Source: Tuctoria greenei (Eukaryota; Streptophyta; Magnoliopsida; Poales; Poaceae). From it: 64,000 nucleotides of DNA. Below, one piece after another: positions 11,227 through 22,042 of this stretch (positions are counted from its first letter, which is position 1; each line of letters starts with the position of its first letter). A program made the position numbers and the translations under genes. The stretch spans positions 227,871,605 to 227,935,604 of the forward strand of contig JAYESD010000002.1 of NCBI GenBank assembly GCA_036927565.1, read 5' to 3'. A model generated the notes under the pieces. It was given only the letters and a program-made list of their open reading frames with translations, was not told where the DNA came from and did no database searches.

Positions 11227-11923
11227 CCGGGGCTGCCACGTGGTCGGCGGGACGGGACCCGACCTCCCCAGTATAGGCCAGCTCCCGAGCTGGCACGCAC
11301 CCCGCAAATTGCCCTGGGCGATGGATTGCGGGAGTTAAGAGGGCAGTGCGCCTTGTCCAGATCAGGCAATGATGACACGCGGCGCACGCCTGTTGTCAGG
11401 TACCGTTGCGCCCAATCGCATCGCAGTGAAGACTCCGCAGGCCTACCCCACTCCACCAAGTGGGTAACTTACGGCGACAGGGACAGTTAAATGGGACATT
11501 CTCTGCAATCATCAATGACTACGCATGGGCCACTGGCGACCGAGACGGCAAGACAGCAAGACTTTAAGCCGGGGCCAGAGGAAGCTTATGCGAGAAGCCT
11601 TAGATCTTTAGGATAAGATCTCCCTGAGGCCACCTGTCAGGCCCCAAACCCCACTTCTAAGGCATCTTTCCTTGTCTATAAAAGGACCAGACCGCCACCG
11701 TTATAAAGGACAGCCAATCAATCCCAAACAGGCACACACACCAGCAAGAAAACCTCATCGTGGAGTAGGGTGTTATGCTCTTGCGGCCCAAACCACGTAA
11801 AAACCATAGTCTCACTCTCATATGCACGATCACTCAATTGAGAACTAAGTCCTGCCGATCAAAGAACCTCCATGGGCTGCTCCTTAACAGATCCACGGGA
11901 AGTGTTGCATCAACACTTCGACA
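11227..11923 (+). repeat. A 5' LTR, truncated at its left by LTR I
   Basis: It aligns with the 3' LTR from about 28060 to 28771, including the shared blocks gggagttaagagggc, gaggaagcttatgcg and gtataaaggac-type text. The first ~365 bp of the LTR are missing. The right end is put at 11923 (CTTCGACA), followed by tttagcatgccaggtagggg, which occupies the primer-site position; I do not assign it to a tRNA. The end is uncertain by a few bases because the 3' copy reads CGAGT there. Confidence 0.8.
11677..11683 (+). promoter_or_regulatory. TATA box of the A 5' LTR
   Basis: The string cttgtcTATAAAAggacc is a good TATA box. The 3' LTR has TATTAAA at 28528-28534 in the same context, a point change that probably weakens it. 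Confidence 0.6.
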
Positions 11924-11981
11924 TTTAGCATGCCAGGTAGGGGCTCTTTCCCTCAAACAAGTAGTTGCGCTTCCATCGCTA

Positions 11982-13517
11982 TGGTGTTCATCAAACACGT
12001 AGATGGTAGTTTTTCGAGGCTGCCATCCGGTGACCAGATCCATCGCTCGAGCGGCACACTCTGGTAAATCACGCCCCCTTGTAGATGCGGCTGGCCAGGG
12101 TGGAACCTCCGGGCATGTTCTGGCCCAGTCAGCGCCCCTACAGCCGCCGACTGCGAGTCCGAAGAGCGTTCTAGCACAACCAGGGCCCTGCTCCACCACC
12201 CATCGTCAATGAACACTTCCTAGGGAGCGGCTTAGCAGTGGGTCGACGATATCGACCACTTGGTCGTGGCGGCCATCAACTCTCCCAACAGAGGGAGATG
12301 TCACGTGTCGCTATTGCGCACGCCCTCCATCGACCATCGCACCGTCGACTCCAGATCCACCTGGCTCACTAGCGTTGGCAAGATCCCCACAGAGGACCTG
12401 AGGGCTGAGCTTGACCATGGGCAAGCTCAGATAGATGGCCGTGTCATCATAGAGCGGCAGGGGGAGAGGCGGCGCAACCTTGAAGGAGCAGGCTCCACAG
12501 CAAACCCCCCTGGGGTATGCTGTCATGTATCCATCTCCGGTGAAGCCCATTAGAGGGTGCCTGGCCTTGGCGCCATATCTTTGCCTGACGATGTGGCTGC
12601 GCAAGTTCCGATCACACCTACCAGAGAAGTTTGACGGGAGTGCCAATCCGGCCGAGTTCTTGAAGATCTACACCACAACACTCCTTGCTGCAGGAGCAGA
12701 TGAGTTCGTCCTGGCAAACTAATTACCTGTCGCCCTTATCGACTCAGCCTGTTCATGGCTGATGAACCTGCCTAAGGGGTCCATAACCTTTTTGGATGAG
12801 CGCTGCCATTAGTTTACGATGAACTTCGGCAGCTCCTACACGCGCCACAACACTAAGCTCGACCTCCACGCCATGCGCCAACAACCCAAGGATATGCTAC
12901 CATCATTCATCTAGCATTTCTCCCAGGTACGCAACTCCATCCCCAACATCCCGAATGCTTCTGTCATAGTAGCATTCCGGCAGAGAGTGCAAGACCGGAA
13001 GATGCTCAAGAAGCTAGCGACACACAACGTGCAAGCTTTTTCTGAGGTCTTCTCCATCGCCGACTGGTGCGCCTGGGCGGCGGAAGGCCGTGACTGGCAC
13101 ACACAGCCCGCCCCAAGAGCAGGCGGAGTTGGCCAGACCAGCGACGGTGCCGTTACCCCGGGTAGAGGCAAAAAGAAGAACAAGAACCAGGGTGGCGTAC
13201 AGAACAAGCCGCTGCATGGGTCACCCGACGTTGCAGCAGCGGGGATCGATGGTGGAAGACCCCCACTCGCTGACAAACACCCATGTCAGCCACCTGCTAC
13301 TGACAACAGTGTCGAGCCCTGCCCAGTGCACAAGACGCGTGACCACACAGTGAGCGAGTGCTGGGAGATCAAGAGATGCGCTCAGCGATACCAATAGTGG
13401 GCACAGCAGCAACCCGACGATGCCCCCTTCCGCCAGCGCAAGGGCAAGTAGAAGGTCGACCCCAAAGTCGTTGACCATGACGAGGAGATGGAGTACCAAA
13501 AGCAGGAATGGGTTGTC
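11982..13517 (+). pseudogene. A gag, 5' part, broken and split by element B
   Basis: A plausible start at 11982 reads MVFIKHVDGSFSRLPSG. Later open pieces include the spacer helix DLRAELDHGQAQIDG and the capsid core, with FRSHLPEKFDGSANPAEFL, CSWLMNLPKGS and VIVAFRQRVQDRKMLKKL. A basic tail GRGKKKNKNQ and a CPVHKTRDHTVSECWEI motif near 13317-13372 follow; the latter is a C..H..C arrangement typical of this gag type. Stops occur at 12720, 12809, 12914, 13396 and 13450, and the 5' part needs frame changes. The reading runs to VVMV at the ATGGT target site and resumes after element B at 21182. The protein would form the particle of a non-autonomous element. Confidence 0.75.
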
Positions 13518-13522
13518 ATGGT

Positions 13523-14604
13523 TGATATGCATCGAAATTGGTTCGGCGAAGGGTGGCCCAATCTTCATGACAGGAGGTTCACGAACAAGATAACTTGCTG
13601 TAGAAACAGCCCGGATAACTAGCTTTACACCTGAACAAGGTTGGCTACGACCAATCGACGGGGAGAGAGACATCGAAACCGCGAAGACTTCTACTCGATC
13701 TCCGAACGACCGCAGAACCACAACCGGAGCTGATCCACACAAGACGGGACAGCCGTACTGGAACCCGCAGAGCACGAATTAGTGGATCTCAGAGAGATCT
13801 CTCCACAAGTTCAAGAAGAACAAGGGTTGAGTAAGACACTCAAGCAGCTCGGCTGCAAATATCACTGAAATAATCTTAATTCATCAAAAAGTCCTTCTTG
13901 GCTTACAAAAGAGGGGTATTTATACCAACAACTAGTCTAAAAATAGATGTGAACTGAAAAAGCCACGTGGGAAGGTGGAAGGCCAACTGGCTTGATCATT
14001 CATGCAATGGTCATCAATTTCCCGCATGTCTTCTGGCCTTTTGAGTGGTCTTCAGTGTTTTAATCATAACTCCACCTACGGACATCCAAAAGAAATGGGA
14101 CCAGATGTGTTGGAAAGATAATTTTATAACCTTTCACACAATGTGTAGCATGCTTCACGAAATACTGTAGAGTGATACAGTTTCTTACGGAAACTTGGAT
14201 ATCAGGTTGACTGTTGATCTTCTGAATAGTCTGCACCAAAAGCACTCGGCTGCAAAAGCTGGGAACTCTAAAGCACTTGACACTTAGCGGCATTAAAAAG
14301 TTTACTTCAACACCTTTCCAACAAGTACTCATGGACCTTCACAGTTTCTATGAATCAAGAGATATGACTATTTCTTCATGATAGTTCTACCAGGTTGAAC
14401 TGGTTCGACGTAGTTCTCCTCTCTGGTTCAGTCTTGGCGTGTCCTTGTCATCCTCCTTGGTGAACCTCTTGTTGTAGCTGTTTAGCTCGACTACGAGTAA
14501 TTGGTCCATCGAAAACATGAGCTAGTGCAGCTTGACTTGATGATTGTTCCATCTTGCTTGATGTAGTCGGTATACTTGATGGTGTGGTCGCCGTGGGCAT
14601 ATCA
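13523..14604 (-). repeat. B 3' LTR
   Basis: It is in direct orientation with 20087-21176 and almost identical over its length. The likely TATA box on the minus strand is TATAAATA (13917-13924). The pol stop lies 32 bases upstream of this LTR in element sense. Confidence 0.95.
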
Positions 14605-14627
14605 TCCTCCCCCCCTTGAAAAAGAGT
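14605..14627 (-). other. Polypurine tract of B
   Basis: The minus strand reads CTCTTTTTCAAGGGGGG then GAGGA directly before the 3' LTR. This is the usual plus-strand DNA priming site and confirms the strand of B. Confidence 0.85.
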
Positions 14628-14636
14628 CGTCCTCGA

Positions 14637-17600
14637 CTATTCCAATCCAAAGAATGGAGAGAGGTCGGACACATTGAAACTGGTACTTACACCATAAGTA
14701 CTTGGCAGATCAATTTCATAAGCGTTGTCATTGATCTTGCGTAGAACTTTGAATGGTCTGTCAGCCTGGGGTTGCAACTTGTTCTTGCGCAGCTCTGGAA
14801 AACGATCCTTTCGAAGGTGCACCCAAACCAAGTCCCCTGGTTCGAACAACACCTTCCTGCGACCCTTGTTAGCGTGCTTCTCATACTTCTTGGTCATCTT
14901 TTCAATTTTGGCCCGAGCCCTATCATGAATGTTCTTGACAAATTCAGCTCGCTTGCTTGCATTGAAGTTCACACGTTCCTGCATGGGTAAAGACAAAAGA
15001 TCTATGGGAGCATTGGGTGTGAATCCATATACAATTTCAAATGGACAAAATCTAGTGGTTGAGTGTACTGCCCTATTGTATGCAAACTCAACATGTGGCA
15101 AGCTTTCTTCCCATAGTTTCAGGTTCTTCTTAAGGACAGCTCGGAGCAACATTGATAGTGTTCGATTCACAACTTCAGTTTGGCCGTCCGTTTGCGGATG
15201 ACATGTTGTGGAGAACAACAGTCTTGTCCCAAGTTTGCCCCACAATGTCTTCCAAAAGTAGATCAAGAAGTTGGTGTCACGATCCGACGCAATGGTACGT
15301 GGCATTCCATGTAGTCGCATGATTTCCCTAAAAAATAATTCAGCAATACGGGAAGCATCGTCGCTCTTGTGGCAAGGAATAAAATGTGCCATTTTGCTGA
15401 AACGATCAACCACGATAAAAATTGAATCCCTTCCCCCTTTGGTCCGTGGTAACCCAAGAACAAAATCCATTGAAATATCCTCCCAAGGTTCATTAGGAAT
15501 AGGAAGGGGAGTATATAAACCATGAGGGTTCAGACGAGACTTAGCTTTGTGGCAGTTTTCGCAGCGAAGAACATGTCTCTCTACATCTCGTCGCATTTTT
15601 GGCCAAAAGAAATGGTCAGCCAGCACTTGCTCCGTCTTATTGGCTCCAAAATGGCCCATAAGTCCACCTGCATGAGGTTCCTGCACGAGTAAAAGTCGAA
15701 CAGAGCAATCTGGAATACAAAGTTTGTTAGTGCGAAATAAAAATCCATCATGCACATGATACTTTTCCCATCCTTTGCCATTACGGCACTTGGCATATGG
15801 TTCAGCAAAGTACGAATCAGTGGCATATAATTCCTTTATACTTTCCAATCCGAGAATTTTAGCATCAAATTGTGTGAGCAAAGCATGACGTCGAGATAAA
15901 GCATCAACTACAATATTGTCTTGACCTTTCTTATATTTGACAATATAAGGAAAGGACTCAATAAATTCACTCCACTTAGCATGTCGTTTATTCAGTTTTG
16001 GTTGTCCCTTAATATGTTTCAATGATTCATGGTCTGAATGTATTACAAATTCTTTAGGATAAAGGTAGTGTTGCCAAGTTTCCAAACTCCGAACGAGAGC
16101 ATATAATTCTTTATCATAAACTAAATAATTCAAAGTTGGACCACTTAGCTTTTCACTGAAGAATGCAATTGGTCTCTTTTCTTGCATCAGCACACCTCCA
16201 AACCCAACTCCACTTGCATCACATTCAATTTCAAATGTCTTGTTGAAATCTGGAAGTGCAAGGACTGGGGATGTTGTGAGATTCCTCTTTAATTCTTCAA
16301 AATCCTTTTGTTGTGCTTCTCCCCATTTGAAAGGTACGTCTTTCTTGGTCACCTCATTGATTGGAGCAGCGATCGTGCTGAAATCTTTCACGAAGCGCCG
16401 GTAGAAACCAACAAGTCCAAGGAAGCTTCTCACTTGGCTCACGTTCTGTGGGGGCCTCCATTCGTGTACAGCCTTGACTTTCTCAACATCCACCTCCACG
16501 CCTTGTCCTGAAACAACAAAACCAAGGAAAACTACCTTGTCGGTGTAGAAGGTGCACTTCTCAAGGTTAGCGTACAATTTTTGTTTACGCAGGACAACAA
16601 GTACGCTCTGGATATGTGCAACATGTTCTTCAAGAGTCTTGCTATAGATTAGGATGTCATCAAAATAAACCACAACAAATTTACCAATGAAAGTTTTAAG
16701 CACATGATTCATTAATCGCATAAATGTACTAGGTGCATTGGTTAAACCGAAGGGCATCACTAACCATTCATACAATCCAAATTTTGTTTTAAAGGTTGTT
16801 TTCCACTCATCTCCTTCTTTCATATGAATCTGATGATAGCCACTTCTTAAATCAATTTTAGTGAAAAAATTAGCACCAGTAAGTTCATCAAGCATATCAT
16901 CGAAGCGAGGAATGGGATGCCTATATCTTACTGTGATGTTGTTAATTGCGCGGCAATCCACACATAGTCTCCAAGACCCATCTTTCTTAGGCACTAAAAG
17001 AACAGGGACAGCACAAGGGGAAAGACTTTCCTGTACATACCCTTTTTTCATCAATTCCTCCACTTGTCGCTGAATTTCTTTTGTCTCCTCTGGGTTGGTG
17101 CGGTATGCAGCCCTGTTCAGAAGTGACGCACCAGGAACCAAGTCAATTTGATGCTCGATCCCTCTCTTAGGTGGCATTCCTAGTGGTACTTCGTCCGGAA
17201 AGACATCTTCATATTCCTGCAAGACATTCAAAAGAGTACTTGGCATGGTAGAGGATAAGGCATTAGTAGAAAGAAAAGTGTCCTTGTACATAAGTACAAA
17301 GAACATGGCATCGGGTTCACTCAATGCTTTGTTATCCCCCTTCCTAGCCATCATTACTAAACCCTCTTTTCCCGATTTCTGGGTTCCTTGCAGCTGTGGG
17401 GTTTGATTTGGCTGTGGACACTCTTCCTTACTATTTTTGTGGCTCACTCGCAAGTGGTGCTCGCTCCCGCGCTGTTTCTGCCTGATATCATCCTTCAAAA
17501 TTTCTTCCAGTGTCAAAGGAAGCAAGGAAATTCGCTCTCCTTTGTACACAAAAGACAACTTGTTGGTCCTTCCAAAAATCTGGACATCACGATCATATAG

Positions 17601-17927
17601 CCATGGTCGACCGAGCAGAAGCTGGCAGGCTTGCATAGGCAGCACATCGCACTCCACATGATCATTGTATTTACCAACAGAGAATGGTACAATCACAGTA
17701 TGACTGACACGTAGTGCACCACAATCATTAAGCCACTGCATCTTGTATGGACTTGGATGACACCGTGGTTTCAGTCCCAATCTGTCCACCAATTCTTGGC
17801 TAGTAATATTGTTGCAGCTGCCATTATCAACGATGATGCGACACACCTTATCTTTGATTAGTCCACGGGTATGGAACAAATTATGTCGCTGCCCATTGTC
17901 TTCCTTTTCTGCTGTTACACTAAGCAC
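14637..17927 (-). CDS. B pol polyprotein: protease, reverse transcriptase, RNase H, integrase
   Basis: This is the only long intact pol frame in the window (1096 codons from the ATG at 17927). The true product probably begins upstream, fused to gag; an in-frame TGA just before this ATG breaks that link. Domains in order: aspartic protease with VDNGSC (residues 33-38) and LLLGRPW; reverse transcriptase 290-510 with KIDLRSGYHQ (D359) and YFDD 421-424; RNase H with D570, E607 and D632; integrase zinc region H752, H759, C789, C792 and catalytic D821, D882, E918; then a GPY/F-like segment RPFKVLRKINDNAYEIDLP and the end FNVSDLSPF. All catalytic acids are present. There is no chromodomain. It would copy and integrate the element in cytoplasmic particles and the nucleus. 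Confidence 0.92.
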   Translation of the reverse strand: MLSVTAEKEDNGQRHNLFHTRGLIKDKVCRIIVDNGSCNNITSQELVDRLGLKPRCHPSPYKMQWLNDCGALRVSHTVIVPFSVGKYNDHVECDVLPMQACQLLLGRPWLYDRDVQIFGRTNKLSFVYKGERISLLPLTLEEILKDDIRQKQRGSEHHLRVSHKNSKEECPQPNQTPQLQGTQKSGKEGLVMMARKGDNKALSEPDAMFFVLMYKDTFLSTNALSSTMPSTLLNVLQEYEDVFPDEVPLGMPPKRGIEHQIDLVPGASLLNRAAYRTNPEETKEIQRQVEELMKKGYVQESLSPCAVPVLLVPKKDGSWRLCVDCRAINNITVRYRHPIPRFDDMLDELTGANFFTKIDLRSGYHQIHMKEGDEWKTTFKTKFGLYEWLVMPFGLTNAPSTFMRLMNHVLKTFIGKFVVVYFDDILIYSKTLEEHVAHIQSVLVVLRKQKLYANLEKCTFYTDKVVFLGFVVSGQGVEVDVEKVKAVHEWRPPQNVSQVRSFLGLVGFYRRFVKDFSTIAAPINEVTKKDVPFKWGEAQQKDFEELKRNLTTSPVLALPDFNKTFEIECDASGVGFGGVLMQEKRPIAFFSEKLSGPTLNYLVYDKELYALVRSLETWQHYLYPKEFVIHSDHESLKHIKGQPKLNKRHAKWSEFIESFPYIVKYKKGQDNIVVDALSRRHALLTQFDAKILGLESIKELYATDSYFAEPYAKCRNGKGWEKYHVHDGFLFRTNKLCIPDCSVRLLLVQEPHAGGLMGHFGANKTEQVLADHFFWPKMRRDVERHVLRCENCHKAKSRLNPHGLYTPLPIPNEPWEDISMDFVLGLPRTKGGRDSIFIVVDRFSKMAHFIPCHKSDDASRIAELFFREIMRLHGMPRTIASDRDTNFLIYFWKTLWGKLGTRLLFSTTCHPQTDGQTEVVNRTLSMLLRAVLKKNLKLWEESLPHVEFAYNRAVHSTTRFCPFEIVYGFTPNAPIDLLSLPMQERVNFNASKRAEFVKNIHDRARAKIEKMTKKYEKHANKGRRKVLFEPGDLVWVHLRKDRFPELRKNKLQPQADRPFKVLRKINDNAYEIDLPSTYGVSTSFNVSDLSPFFGLE

Positions 17928-19460
17928 TCATAGAGAAATAAAGCAATTATGTTCTCCTTCTTCAGGTTGTATCTCATTCCCTTCCTCCTCAATTTCTTCA
18001 TCACATATATGTCCAGCATCTTCCGGATCACTCTCGGATTCCCATTCACCTTTCTCATTCAGCAGCATGGTCCTCTTGCTTGGGCATCGGGCAGCAATGT
18101 TCCCACGGCCGTGGCATTTATGGCATACAATTTCTCTGCTTCGAGAAGAAGATGTAGCTCCCGAGACATTGCTGTGGGCTGCTGAACTTGCAGCGGGTTG
18201 CTGCTGAGTTGTTGGTGATGACGCGGTCAAGGCTGCCATCTTCGATGGAACAAATGATTGAGAAGACTTTGCTGCAGCCCCTTGAGATCATCCACCACCA
18301 TAGGAAGTACTTGACTGCTGTTTGCTCCATGGGGCAGCAATAGAATAACTGCCATAAGATTTTCCACGTGACTCTTGCTGAATCTTTTTCTCTGTTCACA
18401 TAGCTTGATCAACAAGATCATGCAATGTACGATATGGAAACATCTCCACAAAATAAGAAATTTCTTCATTAAAACCTCCTAGAAATCTTGCCATTGTTGA
18501 CTCTGCATCTTCTCTTATTCCCGCCCGCACCAACAACAGCTCCATCTCCTTGAAATACTCATCAACTGATCTCTTCCTTTGCTTTAACATTTGCAACCGG
18601 CTCCTGAGATCACGCTGATAGCTAGATGGCACGAATCGCCTTCTCATCACTTACTTCATCTCCTCCCATGTATTGATATATCCACGTCCCAAATCACGTT
18701 GATTCTCCTGCACTTGGTTCCACCAAGTGAGAGCGTATCCAGAGAATTCCACCAAAGCAAGATTCACACGGCGCTGAGCCGAAAGATTATGTACTCAGAA
18801 TATTTGATCACACTGCTCAGCCCATTCAAGAAATTCATCAGGACTCTCCTTTCCAATAAACTTTGGAATACTCAATTTGACACGAGCGATGTTATCTGGG
18901 TTGTCATGAGGACGTCGACCATGATGGTATTCCCTTTCTTCAAAATCAGCAGGCCGGCGATGATGACGCCGATCAAACCTGCCTTCTTGACCAAAAGGAT
19001 TTTCATCATCATGAGATCCTTCTTCATGATCTTGATCTTCAAACTCTTCGTCTTCAAAATGCACGCGGCGACCATCAGCATTGCGCCTATGTGCGCGACG
19101 CCCACCATGGTAATTATTAAAATCAGCATGGCGACCACCACCAGATCCGTCGGGGCCATGTCCGAAGCGATTGGATCCATGGCTGAAACCAGAATTCTCA
19201 TCGCCGGACTCCTCTCGATGACGGTTCTCCTGATCACGATATGCTCGAAGTCCTCCGGCCGCGGGAAGACGCTCATCGAGGAGCCTGCCCATGGCCTCCA
19301 TGAGTGAATCAGCCATGCAACACATCTCATCCCGTGAGACAGGGGGTTCCCTATCACCATGGTGTCCATCATGAACACTTGAATCTGAGTCTGTCATGTT
19401 AGGAGCAGCAAGAAAAATAAAAAGAAATATATATATATATATATTTATATATGGACACAC
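17928..19460 (-). pseudogene. B gag, interrupted by several stops
   Basis: Minus-strand open pieces in order are 19460-18795 (acidic and R/H/D-rich N-terminus with NIARVKLSIPKFIGKESP and EFLEWAEQCDQIF), 18650-18396 (RRRFVPSSYQRDL, capsid core, YFKEMELLLVRAGI) and 18239-17928 (knuckle CHKCHGRGNIAARCP). The pieces are separated by single stops, not large losses. At least three lie where an arginine CGA is expected (TGA after QIF, in the GGG-SQG stretch and after FISL), as expected from methyl-CpG decay. The start is placed at or just inside 19460; MTDSDSSVHDGHHGD at about 19397 is an alternative start. With these stops Gag cannot be made in full although pol is open. Confidence 0.85.
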
Positions 19461-20071
19461 TCGATCTCACCTCCTACTTACCCAAGTTCTTGCCTGATCT
19501 CAAGAACTGTGATGGTGCTGGTGCGACAGCTTCAACGGAGGTGGTAAAGAGGCCGTAAAGAGTACAAATCGAAAGTCCCGGTTCAGGTTTGTTGGTGAAG
19601 CTATAGGTGGCTGAACAAGGAGGGCTACGGTACTGCCAATCAAGTGAAAAAAAATGTGCTCAAAAGATATTTTTTTTTGCTGCTATCAAGATTACCACCA
19701 ACTTGGATATAAAAACTGAAAATTTTAACACCCAACCGTAACACAAAATTCTTCAGAATCTTTTCACTTGTGCTCTTTTTTTTTTACTGTATTCTTTCTT
19801 TCTTCTTCTTTTTTTTTATAACACTAACAGGGATGCTGATTACAAAAGATATAGGTAAACGGTGGTGACAAGCAACTGGAAGAACACAAACACAAGATAA
19901 CAGTACCGTCAAAAGGGCTATAGGTATTTTTTTAGGCTTTGGACTATAGGACAAACAAATATATGTAAAATATAAACACAGGGATGAATATGTGGATGGT
20001 GAAAACTGTAACAGATTGAAAAAGGGTGGGAGGGTGGGTGATAAAAAAATGAACCTACCGTGACAACGATA
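19461..20071 (-). other. B 5' leader, with AT microsatellite and T tracts
   Basis: No gene is seen here. The leader between primer site and gag contains an (AT)n run at about 19425-19452, T-rich tracts at 19663-19675 and 19770-19817, and otherwise unremarkable sequence. It is untranslated leader by position. Confidence 0.7.
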
Positions 20072-20084
20072 GCTCTGATTACCA
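20072..20084 (-). other. Primer-binding site of B, with one extra base
   Basis: The minus strand reads TGGTAATCAGAGC two bases inside the LTR. It matches the initiator-Met complement TGGTATCAGAGC except for one inserted A. It still marks the 5' LTR boundary. Confidence 0.75.
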
Positions 20085-20086
20085 CA

Positions 20087-21176
20087 TGATATGCATCAAA
20101 ATTGGTTCCGCGAAGGGTGGCCCAATCTTCACGACAGGAGGTTCACGAACAAGATAACTTGCTGTAGAAACAGCACGGATAACTAGCTTTACACCTGACC
20201 AAGGTTGGATGCGACCAAGCGACGGGGAGAGAGACACTGAAACAACGAAGACTTCGACTTGATCTCCGAACGACCGCAGAACCACAACCGGAGCTAATCC
20301 ACACAGGACGGGGCAGCCGTACTGGAACCCGCAGAGCATGAATTAGTGGACCTCAGAGAGATCTCTCCACAAGTTCAAGAAGAACAAGGAAGAACAAGGG
20401 TTGAGTAAGACACTCAAGCAGCTCGGCTGCAAATATCACTGGAATAATCTTAATTCATCAAAAAGTCCTTCTTGGCTTACAAAAGAGGGGTATTTATACC
20501 AACAACTAGTCTAAAAATAGATGTGAACTGAAAAAGCCACGTGGGAAGCTGGAAGGCCAACTGGCTTGATCATTCATGCAATGGTCATCACTTTCCCGCA
20601 TGTCTTCTGGCCTTTTGAGTGGTCTTTAGTGTTTTAATCATAACTCCACCTAGGGACATCCAAAAGACATGGGACCAGATGTGTTGGAAAGATAATTTGA
20701 TAACCTTTCACACATGTGTAGCATGCTTCACGAAATATTGTAGAGTGATACAGTTTCTCACGGAAACTTGGATATTAGGCTGACTGTTGATCTTTTGAAC
20801 AGTCTGCACCAAAAGCACTCAGCTGCCAAGCTGGGAGCTCTAAAGCACTCGACACTTAGTGGCATTAAAAATTTGACTTTAACACCTTTCCAACAAGTAC
20901 TCATTGACCTTCACAGGTTCTATGAATCAAGAGATATGACTATTTTTTCATGACAGTTCTACCAGGCCGAACTGGTTCGACGTAGTTCTCCTCTCTGGTT
21001 TAGTCTTGGTGTGTCCTTGTCATCCTCCTTGGTGAACCTCTTATTGTAGCTGTTTAGCTCGACTACGAGTAATTGGTCCATCGAAAACATGAGCTGGTGC
21101 AGCTTGACTTGATGATTGTTCCATATTGCTTGATGTAGTCGGTATACTTGATGGTGTGGTCGGCGTGGGCATATCA
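20087..21176 (-). repeat. B 5' LTR
   Basis: Plus reading TGATATGCATCAAA to GTGGGCATATCA. The TATA box on the minus strand is at 20491-20498 (TATAAATA). It is followed by the ATGGT target duplicate at 21177-21181. Confidence 0.95.
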
Positions 21177-21181
21177 ATGGT

Positions 21182-21361
21182 GGTCCACCAAGATGAGGAA
21201 TCCGACGCCAGCAGCGACCACGAGCGTCGCAAGACTCTCCACATATTCTTCGGAGGTCTTGGGATCCCATGTCCCGGAACACGATCAAGACCCTGCGTTG
21301 AGCAGTGGCTTTGATAGCCCCTCCTCCCGCTCCGATGCTACACGACAAGTAGCAGGAGACG
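21182..21361 (+). pseudogene. A gag, 3' end (after element B)
   Basis: Once one ATGGT copy is discounted, the A reading continues from EWVVMV into HQDEESDASSDHERRKTLHIFFGG. The HIFFGG text corresponds to the IFGG motif that ends TAT-type gag before the protease. A stop follows near 21314. Frame changes are needed to reach the protease reading. Confidence 0.65.
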
Positions 21362-22042
21362 CCAATCAGCTTCGACACCTCTGACTATCCCAAGAACATG
21401 GCGAGAGCTGAGATCCTGCCTCTCCTGGCTGCCCCCAACATTGCCAATGCCAAGCTCTACTACGTCTTGATAGATGGCAGGGCCAAACTCAACCTCATCA
21501 GCTGTGCGGCCTTCGACCAGCTGCAGATCTCGGTGTCGAAGCTCAACCCCTCGAGCCCATTTTTGGGGATGGGACCAGGGAACATCATCCAGTATGGCAA
21601 CATCAACCTCCGGATGACCTTTGGGACACCCGACAACTACAGAACCGAGAGCATCCTGTTCGACGTCACAGACGTCAACCTCCCCTTCAACACCATCATC
21701 GGCAGGCTTGCCCTTTATCGATCCATGGTCATAGCCCACTATGGCTACCTTGTCTTGAAGATGCCGACACCATCCGGCGTCCTCAAGATCCGTAGAGACC
21801 ACACTGTTGCGGTGTTAGACATGGAGAAGCTCCAAGCCCTCACAGCAGACCCAGCACCAGCCCAGGATGGCGTGGGGCTGAGTCAGCCTCCACCGAGCTC
21901 ACGCCAGAACGGCTCACCCGCTGCACTCTGTCTGCAGCCTTTCGACAGCACTGACACTCCCATCAAAGCTGTCAAGATCAGTTCCGGCTCTGCTCAAACC
22001 CCTCGCAAGGTGGGGGGCCAAGGCAGAAATAGGAAGGCCTGA
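21362..22042 (+). CDS. A aspartic protease (retropepsin-like)
   Basis: The frame is open at least from FDTSDYPKNMARAE (from about 21368; first ATG 21398) to the TGA at 22040-22042. It carries the TAT-type protease pattern: VLIDGRAKLNLIS at the active-site loop, where family members usually have DGGSSLN; FGTPDNYRTESILFDV; then LPFNTIIGRLALYRSM, the second-strand ILGRPAL equivalent; and YLVLKMPTPSGVLKIR. The catalytic aspartate is present but the following G-S pair is changed to R-A, so activity is doubtful. A proline- and serine-rich tail follows. No reverse transcriptase follows, so the polyprotein ends here. The start is unclear because the gag junction is broken. Confidence 0.8.
   Translation, partial: PISFDTSDYPKNMARAEILPLLAAPNIANAKLYYVLIDGRAKLNLISCAAFDQLQISVSKLNPSSPFLGMGPGNIIQYGNINLRMTFGTPDNYRTESILFDVTDVNLPFNTIIGRLALYRSMVIAHYGYLVLKMPTPSGVLKIRRDHTVAVLDMEKLQALTADPAPAQDGVGLSQPPPSSRQNGSPAALCLQPFDSTDTPIKAVKISSGSAQTPRKVGGQGRNRKA

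Larger units (their letters stand above)
13523..21176 (-). mobile_element. Element B: complete CRM/Reina-like Ty3/gypsy retrotransposon
   Basis: A full 7654 bp element inserted in A's gag. LTRs are 1082 bp (13523-14604) and 1090 bp (20087-21176), each bounded by the 8 bp inverted ends TGATATGC and GCATATCA. The target duplication ATGGT is perfect (13518-13522 and 21177-21181). Polypurine tract, primer site, broken gag and an uninterrupted pol are all present. The pol ends at the FNVSDLSPF motif with no chromodomain, which fits CRM/Reina-like chromoviruses; the exact lineage needs a tree. Nearly identical LTRs indicate a fairly recent insertion. An 11 bp tandem duplication of gaagaacaagg near 20380 accounts for the longer 5' LTR. 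Confidence 0.95.

Noticed and set aside
11124..11490. Overlapping frames at the I/A junction
   Set aside because: They span the border of two LTRs and have no family resemblance.
21338..21802. 154-codon minus-strand ORF
   Set aside because: It is a shadow of the A protease on the opposite strand, and GC-rich codon bias explains it.
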